From the NCBI RefSeq assembly GCF_012849555.1, contig NZ_CP051685.1:3782001-3846000 (forward strand): 64,000 nt of DNA, given 5' to 3'. The notes beneath the pieces were generated by a model. It had not been told where the DNA came from and searched no databases. It saw only the letters and a list, made by a program, of their open reading frames with translations. This stretch comes from Massilia forsythiae (GTDB lineage: Bacteria > Pseudomonadota > Gammaproteobacteria > Burkholderiales > Burkholderiaceae_D). The position numbers were made by a program, and so were the translations under genes. The first letter of the stretch is position 1. Each line of letters opens with the position of its first letter. Shown one piece after another: positions 56,233-64,000 of this stretch.

Positions 56233-57519
56233 TCAGGCGCCGGCGCAGGCCGCGGCGCGCGCCAGCAGCAGCGTGGCTTCGCGCCGGTTGCGCGTCAGCG
56301 CCGCCGCCCGTTCGAACTCGGCGCGCGCTTCGCCATGGCGTCCCAGTTTCACCAGCAGGTCGCCGCGCACGCTCGGCAGCAGGTGGTAGTTGCGCAGCGC
56401 CGGTTCATCGAGCAACCGGTCCGCCAGCGCCAGCCCCTCCGCCGGCCCGTAGGCCATGCCCAGCGCCACCGCGCGGTTGAGTTCGACGACCGGCGACGGC
56501 AGCAATTGCGCCAGCGCGTCGTACAGCGCGGCGATGCGCACCCAGTCGGTGGCGTCGGGCGCGGGCGCCACCGCATGGCAAGCGGCGATGGCGGCCTGCA
56601 AGGCATACGGTCCCAGGCTGCCGTGCCGGCCGGCGCGCGCCAGCGCCGCCAGGCCGCGCCGGATCAGCAGGCGGTCCCAGCGCGCGCGGTCCTGTTCCAG
56701 CAGCAGTACCGGTTCGCCGCCCGGCCCGGAGCGGGCGCGTTCGCGCGAGGACTGGATTTCCATCAGCGCCACCAGGCCGTGCACTTCGCCTTCCTGCGGC
56801 ATCAATTCGGCCAGCACGCGCCCCAGGCGCAGCGCTTCGCGGCACAGCGCCGGGCGCAGCCAGTCGGCGCCGGCGCTGGCCGTGTATCCCTCGTTGTAGA
56901 TCAGGTACAGCACCTGCAGCACCGAGGCCAGGCGCGGCCGGCGCTCCTCGCCCTGCGGCACGGCGAACGGCACCCTGGCCTCGGACAGGGTGCGCTTGGC
57001 GCGCACGATGCGCTGCGCCATGGTGGCTTCCGGTACCAGGAAGGCGTGCGCGATCTCGGCGCTCGACAGGCCGCCCACCACCTTCAGCGTCAGCGCCGCG
57101 CGCGCCTCCGGCGACAGCACCGGGTGGCAGGCCACGAACATCAGGCGCAGCACGTCGTCGTCGATGGCGCTTGCACGCTCCTGCGCCAGTTCGGCCAGCT
57201 CGTCCGGCCGGCGCTGCAAGGAGCGGTCGTGCAGCAGCGCGTCGGCTTCCCAGGCGATGGCGTCCTGCTTGCCGGCGTGCAGGGCCAGGCGCCGCAGCTG
57301 GTCCAGCGCGCGGCGCTTGGCCACCTGCATCAGCCACGCGCCGGGACGGTCCGGGATGCCGTCGCGCGGCCAGCGTTCCAGCGCTTCCAGCATGGCGTCC
57401 TGCGCCAGTTCCTCGGCCTGGCCGAGCTCGCGCAGCATGCGCGCCAGCGCGCCGACGATGCGCGCCGACTCCATGCGCCACACCGCCTCCACCACGCGGC
57501 CGACGTCGGCGTGCGCCAT
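56233..57519 (-). CDS. ECF42-family RNA polymerase sigma factor (DUF6596)
   Basis: 428 aa. Sigma-2 region MLRELGQAEELAQDAMLEAL, GAWLMQVAKRRALDQLRRLA; sigma-4 region LTLKVVGGLSSAEIAHAFLV; then a long C-terminal TPR-like extension (about 190-428, GLALADRLLDEPALRNYHLL, KLGRHGEARAEFERAAALTR) that defines ECF42. This group lacks an anti-sigma factor and is linked to YCII/DGPF proteins, as here. Start at 57519 directly abuts the stop of the upstream YCII gene (TGAATG). Confidence 0.92.
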   Translation of the reverse strand: MAHADVGRVVEAVWRMESARIVGALARMLRELGQAEELAQDAMLEALERWPRDGIPDRPGAWLMQVAKRRALDQLRRLALHAGKQDAIAWEADALLHDRSLQRRPDELAELAQERASAIDDDVLRLMFVACHPVLSPEARAALTLKVVGGLSSAEIAHAFLVPEATMAQRIVRAKRTLSEARVPFAVPQGEERRPRLASVLQVLYLIYNEGYTASAGADWLRPALCREALRLGRVLAELMPQEGEVHGLVALMEIQSSRERARSGPGGEPVLLLEQDRARWDRLLIRRGLAALARAGRHGSLGPYALQAAIAACHAVAPAPDATDWVRIAALYDALAQLLPSPVVELNRAVALGMAYGPAEGLALADRLLDEPALRNYHLLPSVRGDLLVKLGRHGEARAEFERAAALTRNRREATLLLARAAACAGA

Positions 57520-58284
57520 TCAAGGCTCCAGCGCCGGGCCGTCCGGCGCTGCCACCTCGCGGATCTCGACCTCGACGTCCGGCCCGGTCGGGTAGGGCAG
57601 GCTGCGCGCCCAGTCGACGGCGTCCCGCAGCGAGGCGGCGCCGATCATCCAGAAGCCGGCGATGAGTTCCTTGGCTTCGGCGAAGGGCCCGTCGACCAGC
57701 GTGGTGCGGCCGCCCTTGCGCTGCAGGCGGGCGCCGCGCGCGCTCGATTTCAGGCCGTCGCCGGCCAGCAGCACGCCCAGCGTTACCTGGGCGGCGTTGA
57801 AGGCGTTCAGCGCGTCGAGCCGCGCCTGCGCCGGGATGGCGTCGCGCTCGGTGTCCGCGGTGGCGCGCAGCAGGATGACATAGCGCTTGCCGCCGGCGCC
57901 GGCGGCGGCCGGCACCTCGGCGCAGCCGCCGGGACAGCCGGTCTCGCGCAGTTCCAGCACGACCTCGCCGCTGCCTTCGCAATCGCGCGCCGGCCAGCGT
58001 TCCAGCAGGCGCATGGCGGCTTCCTTCGACGGCGCCCGGACGATGGTGAAGCCGGCCACCAGTTCCGCAACCTCGGGGAAGGGGCTGGCATCGATGGTTT
58101 CGCCGTCCGGCCCCATCCGCAGGCGCACCCCGGCGGCGCTCGGGTGCAGGTCCAGCGCCGGCCCCAGCGCGCCGGCCGCGCGCAGGGCCGCGTGGAAGCG
58201 CGCCCTGTCCGCGGCCAGTGCGGGCGAGGGCGGCAGGCCGGCTTCGGTGGCGGCGTCCGCCTTGCGGATGATCATGAATTGCAT
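57520..58284 (-). CDS. Tandem YCII-domain (DGPF) protein
   Basis: 254 aa with two YCII-related halves. The second half has the full DGPF motif (TTLVDGPFAEAKELIAGFWM); the first half keeps related ETIDASPFPEVAELVAGFTI. Residues between them (ETGCPGGCAEVPAAAGAGGK) form a linker with two Cys. Ferredoxin-like YCII domains have no assigned enzymatic role in ECF42 operons. ATG at 58284. Second-last gene of the VOC-YCII-YCII-sigma operon. Confidence 0.88.
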   Translation of the reverse strand: MQFMIIRKADAATEAGLPPSPALAADRARFHAALRAAGALGPALDLHPSAAGVRLRMGPDGETIDASPFPEVAELVAGFTIVRAPSKEAAMRLLERWPARDCEGSGEVVLELRETGCPGGCAEVPAAAGAGGKRYVILLRATADTERDAIPAQARLDALNAFNAAQVTLGVLLAGDGLKSSARGARLQRKGGRTTLVDGPFAEAKELIAGFWMIGAASLRDAVDWARSLPYPTGPDVEVEIREVAAPDGPALEP

Positions 58285-58297
58285 GGCCGGCGTCCTC

Positions 58298-58723
58298 CTA
58301 GCGCGCCGCGACCTGCGCTTCCATGCGCGCCATCTGCGCGCGCAGTTCGGGCGTGAGCTCGGGCCCGAAGTCTTCCGGGCCATACAACTGGCGGATCTCG
58401 AGTTCGCCCTCGCCGTCTTCGTGCGGGCTGGGGCATTTCTTCATCCATTCGATGACTTCTTCGCGCGAGCCGACGTCGAGCAGCCAGAAGCCCGCGACCA
58501 GTTCCTTGGTTTCGGCGAAGGGGCCGTCGATGACGGTGCGGCGCTCGCCCTGGATGCGGATGCGCGCGCCCTTGCTGCTCGGGTGCAAGCCTTCCCCGGC
58601 CAGCAGGATGCCGGCCTTGACCATCTCTTCGTTGAAGTCCTGCATGGCGGCGATCAGCTTTTCGCTGGGCATGACGCCGGCTTCCGAGGCCGCGTTGGCC
58701 TTGACGATGACCATGAATTTCAT
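58298..58723 (-). CDS. YCII-domain (DGPF) protein
   Basis: 141 aa. One YCII/PhnB-like domain: [60 protein letters not shown]. It contains the hallmark DGPFAE motif of ECF42-associated proteins. Its ATG overlaps the VOC-gene stop by 4 bp (ATGA), and a 13-bp gap follows to the tandem YCII gene. Confidence 0.92.
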   Translation of the reverse strand: MKFMVIVKANAASEAGVMPSEKLIAAMQDFNEEMVKAGILLAGEGLHPSSKGARIRIQGERRTVIDGPFAETKELVAGFWLLDVGSREEVIEWMKKCPSPHEDGEGELEIRQLYGPEDFGPELTPELRAQMARMEAQVAAR

Positions 58724-59217
58724 TGCCGTTCTCCTTGCGTGCAGTCTTGCATCGTTGCGAACATGGCCTGCATTTCTTCCTGCATCTGTTCGGGCGTGAG
58801 GTCGCGCCGGTGGGTGGCGAGCGCCCAGCGGTGGCCGAACGGGTCTTGCAACTGGCCGTAGCGGTCGCCCCAGAACATGTCGGCGGGCGGCATGATCGGC
58901 CTGGCGCCGGCGGCCGCGGCCTGTTGCCAGGACGCGTCGACGTCCTCCACGTACAGGTGGAGGACGACCGGCGATCCCTTCAATGCCAGCGGCCCGACGC
59001 TGCCGTACTCGGGAAACTCGTCGGCCAGCATGATGCGCGAGTCGCCGATGCGCAGCTCGGCGTGCATCAGCTTGCCGTCCGGCCCCGCCATGCGGCCGAG
59101 CTCGACCGCGCCGAACGCCTGCTTGTAGAAATCGAGCGCCGCGGCCGCGTCGGCGCATACCAGGTGCGGCGTGACGCTGTGGTAACCCTCGGGGATGGGC
59201 CTTGCGTTTTCCTGCAT
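58720..59217 (-). CDS. VOC-superfamily (glyoxalase/PhnB-like) protein
   Basis: 165 aa. [80 protein letters not shown]. This pattern matches PhnB-like members of the vicinal-oxygen-chelate fold. Enzymatic role unknown. ATG at 59217 fits the family start. First gene of the ECF42 operon; promoter in 59218-59260 not resolved. Confidence 0.9.
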   Translation of the reverse strand: MQENARPIPEGYHSVTPHLVCADAAAALDFYKQAFGAVELGRMAGPDGKLMHAELRIGDSRIMLADEFPEYGSVGPLALKGSPVVLHLYVEDVDASWQQAAAAGARPIMPPADMFWGDRYGQLQDPFGHRWALATHRRDLTPEQMQEEMQAMFATMQDCTQGERQ

Positions 59218-59491
59218 GATGGATCTCCTGTCGGTGGTTGATCGTGGTGCTGCCATCATGACGACGAACGGCGCCCGCGCTTTTCGACATACGGCGCGGC
59301 GCCGGGCGAAAATATTTTTCGCCCGGCCTTACGGTAAGCCGGCCGGCGCCCCGAGTCGAGCGAAATCGGCGCCCCGACCCGCCGTGCATGACGAGCGCGG
59401 GTACAACGTCGCCGACGCGGCAAGGATGTCGTTTCGTCATCGCATCCGCGCGCGTTTGTTCGCGCTGCAATATTGCTTGTCAAAAAAATCT

Positions 59492-59519
59492 CTTGAAATC
59501 CCGCGCGCCATCCTTATGT
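59492..59519 (+). promoter_or_regulatory. Sigma-32-like heat-shock promoter of htpG
   Basis: CTTGAAA (59492-59498), 13-bp spacer, then CCTTATGT (59512-59519), against the sigma-32 consensus CTTGAAA / CCCCATNT. It lies 41 bp before the htpG ATG. The rest of the 300-bp gap between the VOC gene and htpG shows nothing else. Confidence 0.65.
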
Positions 59520-59560
59520 TGGCCCGGTCTGTTCAACCAACGATCACCACGAGGACCAAC

Positions 59561-61483
59561 ATGGCTGTCGCCGAAAAAGAAACCCTTGGCTTTCAAGCTG
59601 AAGTCAAACAGCTGCTGCAACTGATGATCCACTCCTTGTATTCCAACAAGGAAATCTTCCTGCGCGAACTGATCTCGAACGCGTCCGACGCCGCCGACAA
59701 GCTGCGCTTCGAAGCCATCAACAACGACGCCCTGTACGGCAACGACCACGAACTGAAGATCAAGGTGGCGTTCGACAAGGACGCCAAGACCGTCACCATT
59801 TCCGACAACGGCATCGGCATGAGCCGCGACGAAGTCATCTCGCACCTGGGCACCATCGCCAAGTCGGGCACCAAGGAATTCTTCGGCAAGCTCTCGGGCG
59901 ACCAGCAGGCCGACGCCGCGCTGATCGGCCAGTTCGGCGTGGGCTTCTACTCGGCCTTCATCGTGGCCGACCGCGTCACCGTCGTGACCCGCCGCGCCGG
60001 CGCCGATGCGTCGGATGGCGTGCGCTGGGAATCGACCGGCGAGGGCGACTACACCATCGAGCAGGTCGACAAGCCCGGCCGCGGCACCGACATCACCCTG
60101 CACCTGCGCGAAGGCGAGGACGAGCTGCTGTCGGCCTGGAAGCTGAAGTCGATCATCCGCAAGTACTCCGACCACATCTCGCTGCCGATCGCCATGCAGA
60201 AGGAAGAGTGGGACGAGGAGAAGAAGGAAAACGTCGTGACCGACGAGCTGGAAACCGTGAACCAGGCCAGCGCGCTGTGGGCCCGTTCCAAGTCGGACAT
60301 CACCAAGGAACAGTACGACGAGTTCTATAAACACGTTTCGCACGACTTCCAGGAACCGCTGGCCCATACCCACAACCGCGTGGAAGGCCGCAGCGAGTAC
60401 ACCCAGCTGCTGTACGTGCCGGCGCACGCGCCGTTCGACCTGTGGGACCGCAACAAGCGCGGCGGCATCAAGCTGTACGTCAAGCGCGTGTTCATCATGG
60501 ACGATGCCGAGCAGCTGATGCCGGTCTACCTGCGCTTTGTGAAGGGCGTGATCGATTCCGCCGACCTGCCGCTGAACGTCTCGCGCGAGATCCTGCAGGA
60601 ATCGCGCGACGTGCGCGTGATCCGCGAAGGTTCGACCAAGCGCGTGCTGGGCATGCTGGAAGAGATGGCGAACTCGGACGAGCAGGAAGGCAAGGAGAAG
60701 TACGTCACCTTCTGGAAGGAATTCGGCCAGGTGCTCAAGGAAGGCATCGGCGAGGATGCGACCAACAAGGACCGCATCGCCAAGCTGCTGCGCTTCGCCT
60801 CGACCCACAACGAGAATGCCGACCAGTCGACCTCGTTCGAGGACTACGTCGGCCGCATGAAGGAAGGCCAGGACAAGATCTATTACGTCACCGCCGACAG
60901 CTACACCGCCGCCAAGAACAGCCCGCACCTGGAAATCTTCCGCAAGAAGGGCGTGGAAGTGCTGCTGCTGACCGACCGCGTGGACGAGTGGATGCTGTCC
61001 TTCCTGAACGACTTCGACGGCAAGGAACTGGTGTCGGTGGCCAAGGGCGGCCTGGACCTGGGCAAGCTGGAAGACGAGGCCGAGAAGAAGGAGCACGAGG
61101 AAACCGAAGGCCAGTACAAAGAGCTGGTCGAGAAGATGAAGGGCGCGCTGGCGGACAAGGCCAAGGACGTGCGCGTGACCTTCCGCCTGACCGACTCGCC
61201 GGCCTGCCTGGTGGCGGACGAGCACGAACTGTCGGCCAACCTGGTGCGCATGCTGAAGCAGGCCGGCCAGAACGCGCCGGACAGCAAGCCGATCCTCGAG
61301 ATCAACCCGCAGCACCCGCTGGTGACGCGCCTGAAGTACGAAGATGCTGCCAGCCCGCGCTTCGCCGACTGGTCGCACATCCTGTTCGACCAGGCCATGC
61401 TGGCCGAAGGCGGCAGCCTGAGCGATCCGGCGGCGTTCGTGAAGCGTTTGAACGAGATGCTGCTGGCGACTGCGGGCAAGTAA
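59561..61483 (+). CDS. htpG: Chaperone HtpG (Hsp90)
   Basis: 640 aa, full length. GHKL ATPase: [59 protein letters not shown]; middle domain [20 protein letters not shown] and [21 protein letters not shown]-terminal dimerisation domain to the end. Cytoplasmic ATP-dependent chaperone. ATG at 59561 with GAGGA 6 nt upstream; in-frame upstream extension is spurious. Monocistronic, with terminator after it. Confidence 0.98.
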   Translation: MAVAEKETLGFQAEVKQLLQLMIHSLYSNKEIFLRELISNASDAADKLRFEAINNDALYGNDHELKIKVAFDKDAKTVTISDNGIGMSRDEVISHLGTIAKSGTKEFFGKLSGDQQADAALIGQFGVGFYSAFIVADRVTVVTRRAGADASDGVRWESTGEGDYTIEQVDKPGRGTDITLHLREGEDELLSAWKLKSIIRKYSDHISLPIAMQKEEWDEEKKENVVTDELETVNQASALWARSKSDITKEQYDEFYKHVSHDFQEPLAHTHNRVEGRSEYTQLLYVPAHAPFDLWDRNKRGGIKLYVKRVFIMDDAEQLMPVYLRFVKGVIDSADLPLNVSREILQESRDVRVIREGSTKRVLGMLEEMANSDEQEGKEKYVTFWKEFGQVLKEGIGEDATNKDRIAKLLRFASTHNENADQSTSFEDYVGRMKEGQDKIYYVTADSYTAAKNSPHLEIFRKKGVEVLLLTDRVDEWMLSFLNDFDGKELVSVAKGGLDLGKLEDEAEKKEHEETEGQYKELVEKMKGALADKAKDVRVTFRLTDSPACLVADEHELSANLVRMLKQAGQNAPDSKPILEINPQHPLVTRLKYEDAASPRFADWSHILFDQAMLAEGGSLSDPAAFVKRLNEMLLATAGK

Positions 61484-61508
61484 ACCCGCTATTCGGCAGA
61501 TCTTGATA

Positions 61509-61542
61509 ATGGCCGGCGCGTTGGTGCGCTGGCCATTTTTTT
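61509..61542 (+). terminator. Rho-independent terminator of htpG
   Basis: ATGGCCGGCGC (61509-61519) pairs with GCGCTGGCCAT (61526-61536) around a short loop, one G-U pair, followed by TTTTTT. Confidence 0.9.
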
Positions 61543-61599
61543 ATCGTGGTTGCGGCGCTCGCACACTGCGGCCGAAATTGATACAGTCTACTTGGAGAC

Positions 61600-61701
61600 C
61601 GTCGTCCCCGCGCAGGCGGGGACCCATACACCGTGTCTATCTTTGGCTCAGCATGGGGTAAAGAATGCCAGTGGCATTCTTTACCCTGCGCGGGGACGAC
61701 G
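61600..61701. repeat. REP-A doublet, copy 5 (variant with embedded palindrome)
   Basis: Left half from 61600 (CGTCGTCCCCGCGCAGGCGG); right half ends CTGCGCGGGGACGACG at 61701. Carries the same 31-bp palindrome (61656-61686) as copy 2, in the same position. It lies between htpG and the acyltransferase gene. Confidence 0.88.
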
Positions 61702-61749
61702 TGATTTATGCTGCCATCAAGCCATCTGCACTGATCGGCTGGCCGATGC

Positions 61750-62880
61750 TCACTGCACCACCCGCGGCACCCGCCCCAGGACCCCGGCAAACGCCATCAC
61801 CCCCGCATGCAGCGCCCGCTGCAGCGCCACCGTGAGCGGCTGCAGCGCCACCGTCACCAGCGCGATCGCTGCGGCCAGCGCCAGGATGGTGCCCGGCTGG
61901 CCGCGCTCGATCGGTACCAGGGTCTGCCAGGCGCCGATCACCACGCCGTGCGACAGGTACAGGGTAAAGGTGTGCGCCGACATCCGCCGCACCGGGCTGC
62001 GCAGCCGTTCCAGCAGACCGAAGCCGGCATGGCGCGCGCAGGCGAAGTTGGCCAGCACGATCAGCATGACGGCATAGTCGGCCAGCACGCGGTCGGCGCT
62101 GCCCAGCCGGATCGCCGTGAACGGCCAGGCGCCGTTGGCCACCTGGCGCAAGGCCGGTTCGGGGTCCAGCCAGCCCCACAGCGCCATCAGCAGCACGCTG
62201 AGCAGCCAGCCGGCGCGCGCCGCGCCGCGCCCGATGGCGTGCGGGCGCCGCTGCCAGCGGTACAGCGCGACCCCGCTCAGCCACACCGGCAGCAGCAGCC
62301 ACAGGCGCGGGCCGATCAGGGCCAGCACGCACGCCAGCGCCAGCAGGCGGCGCCGGCCGCGCAGGTAGCAGGCCACGCCGAACAGCACGTAGTACCAGGC
62401 TTCGTAATCCAGCGACCAGTAGGGCAGCAGCCAGGGCGGACGCTCGGCGAAGCGCCAGACGTCGCCCAGGAACAGCAGGTGGAAGGGGACGTACAGCCAG
62501 GGGCGCTGCAGCTGGTAGGCGTCGTCGACGCGGCCGTGCAGGGGGCCGGCCGCGAGCGCCGCCAGCAAGAACGCGAACAGCAGCACCGGCAGCGCCACCG
62601 AATACAGGCGCGCGCAGCGGGCGGCGGCGTATTCGCCCAGCGTATGGTTCTTGTGCTCGGCGCTGTAGGCGATCACGAAGCCGGACAGCACGAAGAAGGC
62701 GATTACCGCCTCGCGCCCGAAATCGGGGATGGCGGCGACCTGGCGCGCGCTGAAGATGCCGAAATAGCCGAAGTGCGCCGCCACCACGGCCAGCGCCGCG
62801 AGCGTGCGCACCAGGTCGAGATACAGGGAGAAAGGCTGGTCCAGTCCGGCCGGCGGGCGCATGCTGGGGCGGCTGTTCAT
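61750..62880 (-). CDS. Acyltransferase-3 family membrane protein (OafA/YrhL-like)
   Basis: 376 aa, about ten helices. Starts LYLDLVRTLAALAVVAAHFG with the catalytic His in AAHF; ETVIAFFVLSG-type motif appears as EAVIAFFVLSGFVIAYSAEH, then RLYSVALPVLLFAFLLAALA, and PYWSLDYEAWYYVLFGVACY. AT3 proteins O-acylate surface sugars or glycans. No partner SGNH domain is fused. ATG at 62880 preceded by GAGG 10 nt away. Target glycan unknown. Confidence 0.88.
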   Translation of the reverse strand: MNSRPSMRPPAGLDQPFSLYLDLVRTLAALAVVAAHFGYFGIFSARQVAAIPDFGREAVIAFFVLSGFVIAYSAEHKNHTLGEYAAARCARLYSVALPVLLFAFLLAALAAGPLHGRVDDAYQLQRPWLYVPFHLLFLGDVWRFAERPPWLLPYWSLDYEAWYYVLFGVACYLRGRRRLLALACVLALIGPRLWLLLPVWLSGVALYRWQRRPHAIGRGAARAGWLLSVLLMALWGWLDPEPALRQVANGAWPFTAIRLGSADRVLADYAVMLIVLANFACARHAGFGLLERLRSPVRRMSAHTFTLYLSHGVVIGAWQTLVPIERGQPGTILALAAAIALVTVALQPLTVALQRALHAGVMAFAGVLGRVPRVVQ

Positions 62881-62969
62881 CTCGAAGGCACCTCGTCGGC
62901 GGCATGTGATCAGGCAGGACGGGGATCACATGTCCGGCACGCGACGCCCGGCACGTGATGTCCCGGGCA

Positions 62970-63515
62970 TCACGGGTTCAGGTCGCGGCAGAAGTCTTCC
63001 AGCAGGCGCTCGCCCTCGGGCCACGCGCCGTAGCCGCTGTCGGCATTCACGTGGCCGGCGTTGCCGATCTCGACCAGGCGGCTGCCCCAGGCGGCGGCAA
63101 AGGCGCGCGCGCGCTCGGGCGTCACGTACGGGTCGTCGCTGCTGGCCACCACCAGCGAGGGGAAGGGCAGCGCCTCCATCGGCACCGGAGAAAAACCGTT
63201 GCTGCCGACCGGGTAGGAGTCGGCGTCGGTGTCGCTCGGCGCCACCAGGAAGGCGCCGGCCACTTCCAGGCGCGAGCCGGACTGCGCCCACTGGTTCACC
63301 AGCATGCAGCCCAGGCTGTGCGCGACCAGGATCGGCTTGCCCTGGCAGGCGGCAATCGCCGCGTCCAGCTCGGCCACCCATTCGTCGCGCTCGGGGTTGT
63401 TCCAGTCGCGGTGCGCGGCGCGGGTCCAGGCCGGGTACTTGCGCTCCCAGTGCGATTGCCAGTGCTGCGGACCGGAGTTCCACAGGCCGGCCAGGATCAG
63501 GATGTCGCACTTCAT
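62970..63515 (-). CDS. RBBP9/YdeN-family alpha/beta hydrolase
   Basis: 181 aa. Nucleophile elbow VAHSLGCMLV (Ser in HSLG), GNAGHVNADSGYGAWPEGE carrying the catalytic His, and Asp in SSDDPYVTPERA. N-terminus ILILAGLWNSGPQHWQSHWE is a hallmark of the family. Serine hydrolase of unknown substrate. ATG at 63515 immediately after GGAGG. Confidence 0.92.
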   Translation of the reverse strand: MKCDILILAGLWNSGPQHWQSHWERKYPAWTRAAHRDWNNPERDEWVAELDAAIAACQGKPILVAHSLGCMLVNQWAQSGSRLEVAGAFLVAPSDTDADSYPVGSNGFSPVPMEALPFPSLVVASSDDPYVTPERARAFAAAWGSRLVEIGNAGHVNADSGYGAWPEGERLLEDFCRDLNP

Positions 63516-63582
63516 GGAGCCTCCACAGCAATGTTGATATGACGCTTGCCATTATTGCACGCCGGGTGGCGGCGCGGCGCGT

Positions 63583-64000
63583 CTACAGCTTCGTGCGCAG
63601 CGCGAACAGTTCCGGAAACAGCACCACGTCCAGCATCTTGCGCAGGTAGCTGACGCCGGCGGTGCCGCCGGTGCCGGCCTTGAAGCCGATGATGCGCTCC
63701 ACCGTCGACACGTGGCGGAAGCGCCAGAAGCGGAACGCGGTCTCCAGGTCGACCAGCTTCTCGGCCAGCTCGTACAGCGCCCAGTGATGCCCGGGGTCGC
63801 GGTAGACGGCGAGCCAGGCCGCCATCACCGAATCGTCGTGCGCCGTGGGCAGGCCGGGGTCGCGCGCCAGCCGTTCGGGCGACACTGCCAGTCCGGAACG
63901 CGCCAGCAGCCGCACCGCCTCGTCGTAGATCGAGGGCGCGTGCAGTTCGCGTTCCAGGCGCGCGTGCTGCCCGGGCGCATCCCGGTGCACCGCCAGCATG
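63583..64000 (-). CDS. kynA: Tryptophan 2,3-dioxygenase, partial (C-terminal part)
   Basis: 139 codons visible; the 5' end is beyond the window. The C-terminus matches [43 protein letters not shown] (heme-ligand His region and the substrate-binding GTGG loop) and the ending [17 protein letters not shown]. The enzyme opens the indole ring of L-Trp to N-formylkynurenine. The stop is TAG at 63583-63585. Whether kynB/kynU precede it cannot be seen. Confidence 0.95.
   Translation of the reverse strand, partial: MLAVHRDAPGQHARLERELHAPSIYDEAVRLLARSGLAVSPERLARDPGLPTAHDDSVMAAWLAVYRDPGHHWALYELAEKLVDLETAFRFWRFRHVSTVERIIGFKAGTGGTAGVSYLRKMLDVVLFPELFALRTKL

Overview
The window is high-GC, densely coded DNA from a betaproteobacterium. 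It most resembles Oxalobacteraceae of the Massilia/Telluria/Duganella type; this is inferred from gene content and protein flavour, not from a marker gene. The evidence includes the lysine block dapC-dapD ... yffB-dapE-prmB with pilU beside it, EnvZ/OmpR, a FeeM-type N-acyl amino acid synthase, and abundant short palindromic intergenic repeats. I saw no rRNA, tRNA or CRISPR array. Both edge genes are partial: a small multidrug resistance exporter at the left and tryptophan 2,3-dioxygenase at the right.

Layout. 1-1350: gdx/sugE-type exporter behind a guanidine-II riboswitch, then a bile-acid-symporter-family transporter. 1.6-3.8 kb: S46 dipeptidyl-peptidase. 3.9-11.5 kb: one leftward six-gene unit (periplasmic adaptor, ABC ATPase, two MacB-like permeases, NtrC-type regulator, histidine kinase) behind a consensus-matching sigma-54 promoter and a palindromic upstream site. 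11.5-12.8 kb: nicotinamide riboside uptake and kinase pair. 13-15.4 kb: TonB-dependent receptor under a TPP riboswitch, so probably for thiamin rather than a siderophore. 15.5-26.5 kb: VirK-like protein, GST, Tat-exported amidase, flavin monooxygenase, DUF6622-like membrane protein, PhzF, FeeM-like synthase, and a large membrane GGDEF-EAL protein. 26.5-29.8 kb: DUF4124 protein, EnvZ/OmpR, and a small periplasmic protein with 10-bp-spaced OmpR-like repeats upstream. 30-34 kb: FapA-like, HDOD and CheW proteins. 34-38.6 kb: ABC-F ATPase, prmB, dapE, yffB.

38.5-44.8 kb is a low-GC genomic island inserted into the first codons of yffB. A 17-bp direct repeat marks both ends, and the island supplies a new start for the gene. 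It carries a DUF5343 protein, a small membrane protein, an XRE regulator and a tyrosine integrase, plus two IS3-family elements, one of which splits the integrase. Without the IS elements it is about 3.8 kb.

45.1-54.6 kb: a secreted protein, pilU, dapD, dapC, a YoaK protein, a REC-PAS-GGDEF protein, an aminotransferase, RidA and an EamA exporter. 54.7-59.2 kb: a MocR regulator divergent from the exporter, then an ECF42 sigma operon with two YCII proteins and a VOC protein. 59.5-64 kb: htpG with a sigma-32-like promoter, an acyltransferase, an RBBP9-like hydrolase and kynA.

Three intergenic palindrome families recur: five doublets of a CCCCGCGCAGGCGGGG element, one doublet of a GTGGACGGC..GCCGTCCAC element, and a GGGGTCAGAGCCC cluster that forms the 3' ends of two convergent genes.
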